Assembly: GCA_937875615.1 (NCBI GenBank)
Contig: CALNBU010000917.1
Location: 1-6,486, forward strand
Length of the DNA: 6,486 bases
Reading direction: 5' to 3'
Origin: an uncultured Archangium sp.
GTDB taxonomy: Bacteria > Myxococcota > Myxococcia > Myxococcales > Myxococcaceae
In this document: one piece after another, positions 1 to 6,025 of the stretch
Numbering within the stretch: the stretch's first letter is position 1
Layout of the letters: every line of letters begins with the position of its first letter
The notes under the pieces: generated by a model
The model's input: only the letters and a program-made list of their open reading frames with translations
Told to the model about the DNA's origin: nothing
Database searches by the model: none
Translations under genes and position numbers: made by a program

Positions 1-105
1 GTCCCGCTCTTCCGGCGGAATGCCGATGCCGCTGTCCTCGATATCCACATGCAATGCGTCGTCCCGCGACACCACAATTGCCACGCTACCGCCCGCCGGC
101 GTGTA
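1..105 (-). other. Fragment of a sensor histidine kinase ATPase domain (HATPase_c G1 box), probably joined artificially
   Basis: In the same frame as the lipoprotein, the codons from 105 to 1 read YTPAGG, then a short beta-strand-like stretch (SVAIVV), then VDIEDSGIGIPPEERD. In histidine kinases the order is N-box, then (K/R)YTPxGG, then about 20 residues, then the DxGxGIP G1 box, which matches exactly. The N-box (NLLxNA) that should precede YTPAGG is missing; delta-60 repeat sequence is there instead. Eight of the 30 codons in 1-90 end in A or T, against two in about 170 codons for 91-600. The kinase identity of the fragment is secure by motif. That it is foreign to the lipoprotein gene is inference. 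Confidence 0.75.
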
Positions 106-726
106 GCGCACCAGCACCAGGTCCTCGCCCCGGGTGCCGTTCGACACCACGCCCGCCGCGAGCAGCGCGCCGCCGTCGAGCACCTCCACCCGGGTGAAGC
201 GCGCGCCCTGCGCGAAGGACTCCACCCGCTGGCCGCCGGTGCCGAAGGTGGCGTCGAGCTGCCCGTCGGGGGTGAAGCGCACCAGGCCGAGGCTCCCGTC
301 GTCGGGCGTGAAGCCGCGCACGCTGCCGGCCAGCACCGGCCTGTCGCCGTCGAAGGTGAGCGCCAGGGCCACGTCGTTGTGCTGCAGCGTCGCGCCGCCG
401 TCGAAGGCGGTCACCGCCACCCCGTCGTCGCCGAAGGCCGTGTCGCGGGTGGCGTCAGCGTTGAACCGCGCCACGAACATGTCGTTGTCGGCGCCCTCCC
501 GGTCGCGCAGCACCGAGCCCGCGACGTACACCTTCCCGCCGTGCACCTTCACCGCGTAGCCCGCCACCGACGCATAGGCGTCGGGCATCGGGTTCTCGTA
601 CGCACCGCCGCCGGCGCCGCCGGTGCCACCCCCCGTACCGCCGCCCGTGCCGCCGTCGGTCTCGGTGTCGGGTGGGCAGGCCGTGAAGGCGAGGAGCAGG
701 GCGAGGGAGGCGCACGCACGGTTCAT
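1..726 (-). CDS. Delta-60 repeat lipoprotein, 3' end lost, running into a histidine-kinase fragment
   Basis: Partial: 242 codons from the ATG at 726 to the window edge, with no stop. Residues 1-17 look like a lipoprotein signal peptide (Leu/Ala-rich core, FTAC ending at Cys17). A Gly/Thr linker follows (25-42). Two delta-60-type repeats are then seen, with signature stretches FVARFNADATRDTAFG (84-99) and GLVRFTPDGQLDATFG (147-162); a third begins with VLVRYTPAGG (204-213). Such repeats form a predicted beta-propeller in exported proteins, so this is probably an outer-membrane or surface lipoprotein of unknown role. A GAGG lies just upstream of the ATG. The gene is divergent from the OsmC gene. 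Oddity: after residue 213 the frame stops looking like a repeat and reads as a kinase ATP-binding motif (DSGIGIP, 231-237), with codon use unlike the rest. The lipoprotein call is firm for residues 1-207; the last 30-35 residues probably do not belong to it. Confidence 0.8.
   Translation of the reverse strand, partial: MNRACASLALLLAFTACPPDTETDGGTGGGTGGGTGGAGGGAYENPMPDAYASVAGYAVKVHGGKVYVAGSVLRDREGADNDMFVARFNADATRDTAFGDDGVAVTAFDGGATLQHNDVALALTFDGDRPVLAGSVRGFTPDDGSLGLVRFTPDGQLDATFGTGGQRVESFAQGARFTRVEVLDGGALLAAGVVSNGTRGEDLVLVRYTPAGGSVAIVVSRDDALHVDIEDSGIGIPPEERD
601..654 (-). repeat. Low-complexity Gly/Thr linker coding repeat
   Basis: Codons for residues 25-42 of the lipoprotein are nearly all Gly with regularly spaced Thr (GGTGGGTGGGTGG pattern), forming short imperfect tandem repeats in the DNA. 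The position directly after the lipobox cysteine suggests a flexible tether holding the repeat domain away from the membrane. Repeats of this kind can vary in length by slippage. Confidence 0.7.
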
Positions 727-771
727 GGGCCTCGACGTACCACAGCCCACCGGCGCGCTTCACCCGGGTGC

Positions 772-828
772 GGTGAGAGCGGAACGCAGCCCGCGGCGAA
801 TCGAACCGTCGCCGCCTTGGCTCTCACC
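772..828 (+). promoter_or_regulatory. Nested inverted repeats immediately upstream of the OsmC gene
   Basis: GGTGAGAGC at 772-780 is a perfect inverted match to GCTCTCACC at 820-828. Concentric inside it, GCGGCGA at 793-799 is a perfect inverted match to TCGCCGC at 809-815, with a 9-base loop. Unpaired stretches are 781-792 on the left and 816-819 on the right. The right arm ends 4 bases before the ATG at 833, and no Shine-Dalgarno sequence is visible. It could be an operator for a dimeric regulator of either divergent gene, or a folded 5' leader on the OsmC mRNA. The pairing is seen directly; any function is inference. Confidence 0.35.
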
Positions 829-832
829 CGCC

Positions 833-1240
833 ATGGCATCCACCGCACCGCTGCACGTCACCCTGCCCGGAGGCCGCCGCGTCGACGTCCGCCTCGGCGC
901 CCACCTCATCCACACCGACCAGCCGGTCTCCAACGGCGGCGAAGACAGCGCGCCCTCGCCGTTCGACCTCTTCCTCGCCTCCATCGGCGCCTGCGCCGGC
1001 ATCTTCGTGCAGGGCTTCTGCGCCGCGCGGAACCTCCCCACCGGGGGCGTGGTCATCGAGGAGCAGCCCCACTTCGACGAGGCCGGCGTGCTGCGCGCCG
1101 TCGACCTCCTGGTGCGGCTCCCGCCCGACTTCCCGGAGCGCTACCGCGACGCGGTGGTGAAGGTGGTCGAGCAATGCTCGGTGAAGCGGGCCATCGCCGC
1201 CCAGCCCGACTTCTCGGTGCGCGTCGCGCCCGCCGCGTAG
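833..1240 (+). CDS. OsmC family protein (thiol peroxidase-like)
   Basis: Complete gene, 135 residues, close to the usual 135-145 for OsmC/YhfA-type proteins. The family reduces organic hydroperoxides with a pair of cysteines in the cytoplasm. Here the peroxidatic-type Cys54 lies in the central-helix motif LASIGACAGI, and the second Cys115 lies in VVEQCSVKRAI, matching the family's usual QCPVH-like position. The stretch SAPSPFDLFLASIGAC (39-54) matches the typical 'P.elll.alGaC' region. Cys63 is an additional cysteine. The ATG at 833 was chosen because the family fold begins with the beta strand just after it; an in-frame GTG at 773 would add 20 residues, rich in Pro and Arg, that do not resemble the family. 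No good ribosome-binding site precedes the ATG. The gene is divergent from the lipoprotein gene and convergent with argJ. The substrate and exact subfamily cannot be told. Confidence 0.88.
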   Translation: MASTAPLHVTLPGGRRVDVRLGAHLIHTDQPVSNGGEDSAPSPFDLFLASIGACAGIFVQGFCAARNLPTGGVVIEEQPHFDEAGVLRAVDLLVRLPPDFPERYRDAVVKVVEQCSVKRAIAAQPDFSVRVAPAA

Positions 1241-1244
1241 CCCT

Positions 1245-2450
1245 TCAGGTGGTGTACTCGGCGTTGACCTGCACGTAGCGGTAGCCGAGGTCGCTGGTCA
1301 TCACCGCCGCGCGGCCCGGCCCGTCGGCCAGCTTGAGCTCCAGCTTCACGTCGTCCACCGCCATGGCCGCCGCGGCGGCGGCGCGGTCGAAGTCGGTGGG
1401 CTCACCGGCGCGGAAGACCTCGATGCCCTGCAGCACACACGACAGCGACCGCGCGGTGCGCACCTCCGGGGCGTTGCCCACCTGGCTGGTGAAGCGGCCC
1501 CAGTTGGGGTCGTTGCCGAAGAGCGCGGTGCGCACCAGCGCCGACGACGCCACGCGCCGGGCGATGGCCCGCGCCGCCTCGTCGGTGGCCGCGCCCGTCA
1601 CCTCGATGGTGGTGACCTTGGTCGCGCCCTCTCCGTCGCGCGCGATGAGCCACGAGAGCCGCCGCGCCACCGGCTCCACGTGCCGGGCCCAGTCGGTGGG
1701 CGGCGCCACCTTCTTCGTGGCCAGCAGCAGGAAGGTGTCGTTGGTGGAGGTGTGGGTGTCGACGTGCACCGCGTTGAAGCTGGTGGCCGCGATGGTGGGC
1801 AGCGAGCGCTTCAGTTGCTCGGTGCGCAAGTCCCAATCGGTCGCGACGAAGGCCAACATGGTGGCCATGTTGGGCTCAATCATGCCCGCGCCCTTGCACA
1901 CGCCGGCGATGGTCGCGCCGTTGTGCTGCACGCCCGTCTCTTTCGGGAACGCGTCGGTGGTCATGATGGCCGAGAGGAAACGCCGACCCGCCTCCACGTC
2001 GCTCGACAGCTCCTGCACGGCGAGGTCGATGCCCGCGCGCACGGTGTCCATCGGGAGCTTCACGCCGATGACGCCGGTGCTGCAGACGAGCACCTGTTCG
2101 ACGGGGCAGCCGAGGGCCTGCGCGACGCGCGTGCACATCTCGAGCGCGTCTTTGTCGCCCTGGGCGCCGGTGCACGCGTTCGCGTTGCCGGAGTTGATGA
2201 TGACGGCGCGCACCTGACCGCCGCTGCGCAGCAGATGCGACTTCGACACCGTCACCGGCGCCGCCGCGAAGTGGTTCTGCGTGAAGAGGCCCGCGCACGC
2301 CATCGGCGCGTCGGCCACCAGCAGCGCCACGTCGGGGAGCCCGCTGGCCTTGATGCCCGCACGCACGCCCGCGGCCCGCAGGCCGGGCACGGAGGTCAAC
2401 GTCAGCGGCGAGGGCGGAAACGTGGGGACGGGAGGAACCGGGATGCTCAT
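1245..2450 (-). CDS. argJ: Arginine biosynthesis protein ArgJ (glutamate N-acetyltransferase, possibly also amino-acid acetyltransferase)
   Basis: Complete, 401 residues, the normal ArgJ length. ArgJ moves the acetyl group from N-acetylornithine to glutamate in the cyclic arginine pathway; bifunctional forms also use acetyl-CoA. The precursor cleaves itself before a threonine to give two chains. Visible hallmarks: NSGNANACTG (86-95), STGVIG (124-129), TTDAFPK (164-170), the cleavage/nucleophile site KGAGMIEPNMATML with Thr197 as nucleophile, STNDT (235-239), FGNDPNWGR in the second chain, and the C-terminal NAEYTT, which is typical of the family. The segment before STNDT reads VDTHT instead of the more common VDGDT. 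The ATG at 2450 gives a short Pro-rich start before the conserved core. It is last in a five-gene minus-strand run, 42 bases after the small membrane protein gene. Whether it is mono- or bifunctional cannot be decided here. Confidence 0.97.
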   Translation of the reverse strand: MSIPVPPVPTFPPSPLTLTSVPGLRAAGVRAGIKASGLPDVALLVADAPMACAGLFTQNHFAAAPVTVSKSHLLRSGGQVRAVIINSGNANACTGAQGDKDALEMCTRVAQALGCPVEQVLVCSTGVIGVKLPMDTVRAGIDLAVQELSSDVEAGRRFLSAIMTTDAFPKETGVQHNGATIAGVCKGAGMIEPNMATMLAFVATDWDLRTEQLKRSLPTIAATSFNAVHVDTHTSTNDTFLLLATKKVAPPTDWARHVEPVARRLSWLIARDGEGATKVTTIEVTGAATDEAARAIARRVASSALVRTALFGNDPNWGRFTSQVGNAPEVRTARSLSCVLQGIEVFRAGEPTDFDRAAAAAAMAVDDVKLELKLADGPGRAAVMTSDLGYRYVQVNAEYTT

Positions 2451-2492
2451 GGTGCCGCCGACATACGACAGCTGCGCGCGGGGGGAAGCGCT

Positions 2493-2888
2493 TCAGAAAC
2501 CCAACGCCCTCACCGACACCTCCCACGGCGCGTCGCCGCCCTCGCACCGGCACACCGGCACCGGGTGCTTCGGCGCCGGAGTGGAGGCCGGGCCGATGCG
2601 GCCGCTGGAATGTCCGCGCTCGACGCACAGCGCGACGCAGGCCCTGGCGCGGCGCGCGTCGTGCCTCGCCACGCCCGCGAAGCTGCCGCACGCCCCCACC
2701 GCCAGCAGCCCGCAGGCCACGAAGAAGAGCCGCCGCTTCCCGGCGCCGTGCGCCCCCGACGCCAGCCCGCGCAGCGCCGGGAGCTGCTTCGACTTCGCCA
2801 GCGCGCCGACGGCGGCCAGGAGGCCGAAGAGCACGACGAAGCCCGCTGCGAAGAGCGCGAGGCCGGGCAAGAAGTCTTCGGGCTTCAT
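2493..2888 (-). CDS. Small two-pass membrane protein with cysteine-rich C-terminal domain
   Basis: Complete, 131 residues; I do not recognise a named family. Two hydrophobic segments are seen, at about 9-31 and 53-73. The loop between them (32-52) is rich in Lys and Arg, so by the positive-inside rule it should be cytoplasmic, with both ends outside. The C-terminal part has four cysteines in a C-x3-C ... C-x-C layout (Cys84, Cys88, Cys113, Cys115) with RGHSSGR between the pairs. Such a layout could form disulfides outside the membrane or bind metal. A GAGG about 10 bases upstream supports the ATG at 2888. Gaps of 29 bases to the preceding gene and 42 to argJ suggest a shared transcript. Codon use matches its neighbours. 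Function unknown. Confidence 0.75.
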   Translation of the reverse strand: MKPEDFLPGLALFAAGFVVLFGLLAAVGALAKSKQLPALRGLASGAHGAGKRRLFFVACGLLAVGACGSFAGVARHDARRARACVALCVERGHSSGRIGPASTPAPKHPVPVCRCEGGDAPWEVSVRALGF

Positions 2889-2917
2889 CTCCGGTCAGCC
2901 TCGCGCGACGGGCGGTC

Positions 2918-4231
2918 TCACGGGCGCGCCGGCTCGTCGAGAGCGGGGCTCCCGGGCGGCACCACCTGCACGCCGTCGCGGCGCGGCCAGGGGTCGTACA
3001 CCTCGCCGTTGGCCTCATTCACCAGCACCCAGTGCTCCGGCCCCACGCTGTCGGCCCCGTCGAGGCCACGGTTGGTGTCGACCAACGTGGGCACGCCACC
3101 CGAGAGACCGATGCCCGACTCGCGCAGCAGCTGCTTCACCCCGCCCACGTTGACCAGCTCGCTGTCGCTGCCGCCGGTCTGGCTCTTGGCGCGCTGGAGC
3201 GACACGTAGGTGGTGCGCTGGAGCAGGTCGGCGTCGGCGCGGGTCAGCGGCGCCCCGCTCGCCAGGCGCCCCTTGAGCGCCTCCAGCGCCTCGGCGTTGG
3301 CCGCACCCTCGCCCACGCTGGGGAGGTGCCCCTTCGCGGTCTTGACGTTGTGGTCGATGAGCTTCCCGAGCGCCTGCCCGTCTCCGCTCTGCAGCGCGGC
3401 CACGATGACGCACGAGGCGGCGCAGCCGTTCTGGTACGCGGCGCCCGAGGCGTGCTGCGCGTCGACCTGGGTGAAGGTCTCGATGAAGCGGCGCCGCGCC
3501 GCCGGGTCGCGCAGGTCGAAGGCCTCGTCGGCGTCGCGCTTCGGGTAGTCGCCCTTGTCGCCGACGTGCTCGTGCGCCGAGAGCGCGTCGCGGTGCTCAC
3601 GCTCGCCCAGGGTCGGGTTGGCGGAGTTGAGCAGGTCGGCGATGAGGTACGGGTGGTGCGCGGTCATCTGCTTGTCGTAGCGGTGCATCGCCGCCTGGCT
3701 GACGTCGCCGCCCGACGCGGCCTTCAGCACCGCCCGCAGCTCGCCCTTCGTCCGGCAGCTCTCGACGATGCGCACCATGGCCGCCGCGTCGCCTTCGCTG
3801 GTGTAGCCGGAGCGCAGCACCTCCAGCGCCTTGCCCTTCTCCGACGGCGAGAGCCTGGAGAGCAGCGCGGGGTCGTGGTTGACCTGCGTGCGGATCTTCT
3901 CGTCGTCTTTCTCCCTGATGGCGGCCCGCAGCGCGCCCACGCTGCCGTCCTTCTCGCTGGGGGTGCTCACCTTCAGCGCGTGCGCCGCCGCGCCGGCGTT
4001 GGCCATCGCCCGGAGGCTCTTCACGTCGTCCGCGAGCGAGGGCGACGCGGGCTGCGCCGACGGCAGCGGCACGAACTTCCCGGTGATGGACATGGGCCTG
4101 GCCCTGGGGTCGGAGAAGCCCTCGTTGAGCTCCAGCGACGGAGGCGGCCGAGGGGTGAGGGCCGTCTCCACCTTCTGTTGAACGGTCGACACCAACGACG
4201 ACAGACCAGACTTCAGCGAATCGATGCCCAT
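2918..4231 (-). CDS. Uncharacterised protein with C39/papain-like cysteine protease-type domain
   Basis: Complete, 437 residues. The ATG at 4231 has a good ribosome-binding site (GGAG at 4238-4241, 6 bases away). Residues 1-95 look disordered, with Pro-rich patches. About 97-200 is charged and alpha-helical (ALRAAIREKDDEKIR; LSPSEKGKALEVLRSGYTSE). The C-terminal half has features of a papain-fold catalytic domain: YQNGCAASCVIVAAL (266-280), where Cys270 or Cys274 could be the nucleophile at the start of a helix, and EHWVLVNEANGEVYDPWP (399-416), where His400 and Asp413 are placed as in C39-like peptidases ('H-(W/F)-VVV ... V-x-D-P'). There is no signal peptide or membrane segment. It could be a protease, a transglutaminase-like enzyme or a secreted effector/toxin lacking a visible secretion signal. 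The gene is real; the catalytic assignment is motif-based inference. Confidence 0.7.
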   Translation of the reverse strand: MGIDSLKSGLSSLVSTVQQKVETALTPRPPPSLELNEGFSDPRARPMSITGKFVPLPSAQPASPSLADDVKSLRAMANAGAAAHALKVSTPSEKDGSVGALRAAIREKDDEKIRTQVNHDPALLSRLSPSEKGKALEVLRSGYTSEGDAAAMVRIVESCRTKGELRAVLKAASGGDVSQAAMHRYDKQMTAHHPYLIADLLNSANPTLGEREHRDALSAHEHVGDKGDYPKRDADEAFDLRDPAARRRFIETFTQVDAQHASGAAYQNGCAASCVIVAALQSGDGQALGKLIDHNVKTAKGHLPSVGEGAANAEALEALKGRLASGAPLTRADADLLQRTTYVSLQRAKSQTGGSDSELVNVGGVKQLLRESGIGLSGGVPTLVDTNRGLDGADSVGPEHWVLVNEANGEVYDPWPRRDGVQVVPPGSPALDEPARP

Positions 4232-4292
4232 GCGCAGCTCCGCGGGAAGAAGGGAGCGGCAAACGTAGCGCAGCGGAAGGCGGGCGAGGCGG

Positions 4293-4318
4293 GAAGACGT
4301 CCGTCAGACGTCGTCTTC
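4293..4318 (-). other. Hairpin-forming inverted repeat over the stop codon of the XRE gene
   Basis: GAAGACG at 4293-4299 is a perfect inverted match to CGTCTTC at 4312-4318, with a 12-base loop containing the TGA stop (4304-4306). An alternative bulged fold pairs nine bases. No T-tract follows on the minus strand, so it is not a classic intrinsic terminator. It might partly attenuate transcription or protect the upstream mRNA. It lies in the largest gap (72 bases) of the five-gene run. Low certainty. Confidence 0.25.
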
Positions 4319-4603
4319 GCGCACCGGACCGCCCTCGCCTTCCATCCGGTGGATGGCGCGCACCTCGAGCGCGTTGAACTTGAGCCGCACGCCGGGGCCG
4401 CCGTGCGCGTCCGCCGCGACGAAGACCGCGCCGCCCTCTTCGAGCGCGCCCCGCAGGCGCGTCCGCTCTTCTTCACCGAGGGGGCCGCCCACCTCGAAGG
4501 CGGCCAGCGCCTCCACCGTGAGACCGGCCCGCTTCGCCACCTGCTCGCGCGACAGCTCGATGAGCGCCCGGGCCGCGCGCGCCTGCTTTCCACTCAGGGT
4601 CAT
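4304..4603 (-). CDS. Small XRE-type helix-turn-helix transcriptional regulator
   Basis: Complete, 99 residues. The N-terminal part fits the Cro/C1-type helix-turn-helix seen in many single-domain proteins starting 'MTLxGxQxRAARAL': helix 1 at about 5-16, then SREQVAKRAGLTVEALAAFE (18-37), covering helices 2 and 3 with the conserved 'E-x-(V/L)-A-x-x-A-G-(L/V)' pattern. The second part reads RLRGALEEGGAVFVAADAHG followed by GPGVRLKF, a common tail in this group ('LR.ALE.aGV.F...nGgGpGVRL'). The acidic end EGEGGPVREDDV is unusual for short XRE proteins and may be lineage-specific. The start lies only 9 bases after the stop of the HD gene, so the two are almost certainly on one mRNA, with translation probably coupled (no clear ribosome-binding site). 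The target is unknown; control of its own transcript is plausible. Confidence 0.85.
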   Translation of the reverse strand: MTLSGKQARAARALIELSREQVAKRAGLTVEALAAFEVGGPLGEEERTRLRGALEEGGAVFVAADAHGGPGVRLKFNALEVRAIHRMEGEGGPVREDDV

Positions 4604-4612
4604 GCCGCGGTT

Positions 4613-5956
4613 CTACAGCAACTTGAGCAGCTCGTTGATGGCCACGGTGCGGGTGGGAGCCATCTCCGCCAGCGCCGCCGCGACGGCCTCCACCGGCTCC
4701 CGCGGCTGCTGCGTCAGGAACGCGCGGGCGGTCTGCTCGTCGCTCCACAACGCGCGGGACTCCTCGAAGCCCTGCATCACCCGCTCCTCGCCCAGCGCCA
4801 CGTAGAGGAAGTCGGCCACCGGCGAGGGCGCGATGTCGAAGCTGGAACTGGTGGTGCGCCCGCCCTGCAGCAGCCCGCGCATCACCTCGTCGCGGGTGCC
4901 GGCCAGGGTGGGCACGGGCTCGGGGAGGAACTGCTCCAGCCGCTTCATGGTGCCGCCCGACGCGTCGTGCGCGCCGAGGAAGTACGGCAGCGGGCCGTCG
5001 CCGCCCGATTCGGTGGCCAGCGCCTCGATGATGGTCGAGGAGTACAGCTTGCAGCGCATGTAGCGCACCGCGATGTTGATGTTGCGCGCGGCCGCGGCGA
5101 TGCGGCGGTCGTGCTCGGCCACGGACGGCTCGCCGCCCCAGGTGTGGAACACCCGCTCCGGCGGCAGCGCCGAGAGGAAGCGCTCCATCTTCATCAACGC
5201 CACCCGGTACTCCTTCACCGTGTAGGTGGTGGGCGTGTGCAGCGAGGGGTTGGTCTCGGGGAGCAGCTTCCAGGTGTTGTCGAGGAAGCGGGCCGGGTCG
5301 GGGTCGGCGAAGTTGCCGACGTCGTTGTTCGACAGGCGCGTCGCCCGCCGCGCCATCACCGCCACCTCTTCAGGCTTGAGCCCCAGCGCCAGCAGCCGGT
5401 CGCGGAGCTGCACCGCCTCGCCGTCGCGGAAGGGAATCGAGGCCTCGATGCAGGCCATCACCGCCAGCAGCTGCTCGCGCGTGAGCACGCCCTCCAGCTC
5501 CTTGGCGGCCACCAGGCCCGAGGCCAGCTCGTTGAGCCCGGTGAAGGGCGTCAACACCTGCCCCGGCGTGCACCCGAAGACGTGCAGCACGTCGCGGGCG
5601 GTGGGGTCGACGCCGCAGTGGGGCAGCAACCGCCAGCCGGTCGCGGAGTCGCCGTCGCGCGCCACCAGCGGCGCCAGCAGCCGCGCGTAGTGCGTGGGCA
5701 CGTCGAGGTCGACCTGCACGTAGACGATGTCGTGGTAGAGCGCGGCCAGGGTCTCGATGGCGTCGGCGTCGCGCACCAACTCCAGCACATGCTGGTGGGT
5801 GTGGAACTCCCGGGCCCGGGAAGACAGCGCCTGGTGCACCGCCACCGCCCACTTCTCGACGAAGAGCGGCGGTACACCGAGGCCCAGCGCCTCCAGCGCG
5901 CGGGAATAGGTGCTGATGATGCGATGGACCGGGGACAGCCCCACCTCTTCGGCCAT
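4613..5956 (-). CDS. HD-superfamily metal-dependent phosphohydrolase-like protein
   Basis: Complete, 447 residues from the ATG at 5956, which has AGGG four bases upstream (5961-5964). The open frame extends further but would overlap the divergent gene at 6026, so that extension is rejected. The N-terminal half resembles predicted metal-dependent HD phosphohydrolases (COG4339-like): FHTHQHVLEL (51-60, His52 and His56), ALYHDIVYV (72-80, His75-Asp76 as the HD pair), ACIEASIPF (168-176) and LSNNDVGNF (208-216, Asp212 as a candidate third metal ligand), then KEYRVALMKMERFLSALP (248-265), like the helix that closes that family. About 180 further residues (267-447) match nothing I recognise. Family members hydrolyse phosphate esters, often of nucleotides, but the substrate here is unknown. 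No membrane segment is seen, so it is probably cytoplasmic. It heads the five-gene minus-strand run and is divergent from the hydrolase gene. Confidence 0.75.
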   Translation of the reverse strand: MAEEVGLSPVHRIISTYSRALEALGLGVPPLFVEKWAVAVHQALSSRAREFHTHQHVLELVRDADAIETLAALYHDIVYVQVDLDVPTHYARLLAPLVARDGDSATGWRLLPHCGVDPTARDVLHVFGCTPGQVLTPFTGLNELASGLVAAKELEGVLTREQLLAVMACIEASIPFRDGEAVQLRDRLLALGLKPEEVAVMARRATRLSNNDVGNFADPDPARFLDNTWKLLPETNPSLHTPTTYTVKEYRVALMKMERFLSALPPERVFHTWGGEPSVAEHDRRIAAAARNINIAVRYMRCKLYSSTIIEALATESGGDGPLPYFLGAHDASGGTMKRLEQFLPEPVPTLAGTRDEVMRGLLQGGRTTSSSFDIAPSPVADFLYVALGEERVMQGFEESRALWSDEQTARAFLTQQPREPVEAVAAALAEMAPTRTVAINELLKLL

Positions 5957-6025
5957 GAAGCCCTGAGCTTCTGGCTGAAAAGGGGCGGCGGGCAAGGTCT
6001 TTCCAAGGTATCCACCCGATTCGTC
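5957..6025. promoter_or_regulatory. Divergent intergenic region between the HD gene and the hydrolase-family gene
   Basis: These 69 bases must hold the promoters of both divergent genes. The region is locally poorer in GC than the coding sequence around it. CAAGGT occurs at 5993-5998 and again at 6004-6009, an 11-base spacing that puts both on one face of the helix. GAAGC/GCTTC (5957-5961 and 5967-5971) is a short inverted repeat around the HD gene's AGGG. No convincing -35/-10 pair was found. The start sites of the two genes bound the region well; the elements within it are weak. Confidence 0.45.

Noticed and set aside
623..832. Extension of the OsmC gene to an upstream ATG at 623
   Set aside because: The extra 70 residues are Pro/Ser/Arg-rich, overlap the lipoprotein signal region on the other strand and are absent from the OsmC family.
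49..1278. A 409-codon plus-strand open frame across the lipoprotein and OsmC regions
   Set aside because: Its translation is Arg/His/Ala-rich without domains and it overlaps two well-supported genes in other frames; it is typical of antisense frames in GC-rich DNA.
1680..3209. A 509-codon plus-strand open frame opposite argJ and the small membrane protein
   Set aside because: Low-complexity Arg/Gly/His composition and complete overlap with argJ, whose identity is certain.
4293..4318. Intrinsic terminator after the XRE gene
   Set aside because: The stem is present but no T-rich tract follows on the minus strand; kept only as a low-confidence hairpin.
2493..5956. Reading the HD, XRE, C39-like and small membrane genes as a new defence or toxin-antitoxin system
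   Set aside because: There are no mobile-element markers, no compositional shift, no recognisable effector-immunity pair, and the run continues into housekeeping argJ; proximity alone is not enough.
5990..6012. Possible sigma-54 promoter (TTGGAA ... TTGC) on the minus strand ahead of the HD gene
   Set aside because: The GG and GC elements are 9 bases apart rather than the required 10, and the -24 element is a poor match.
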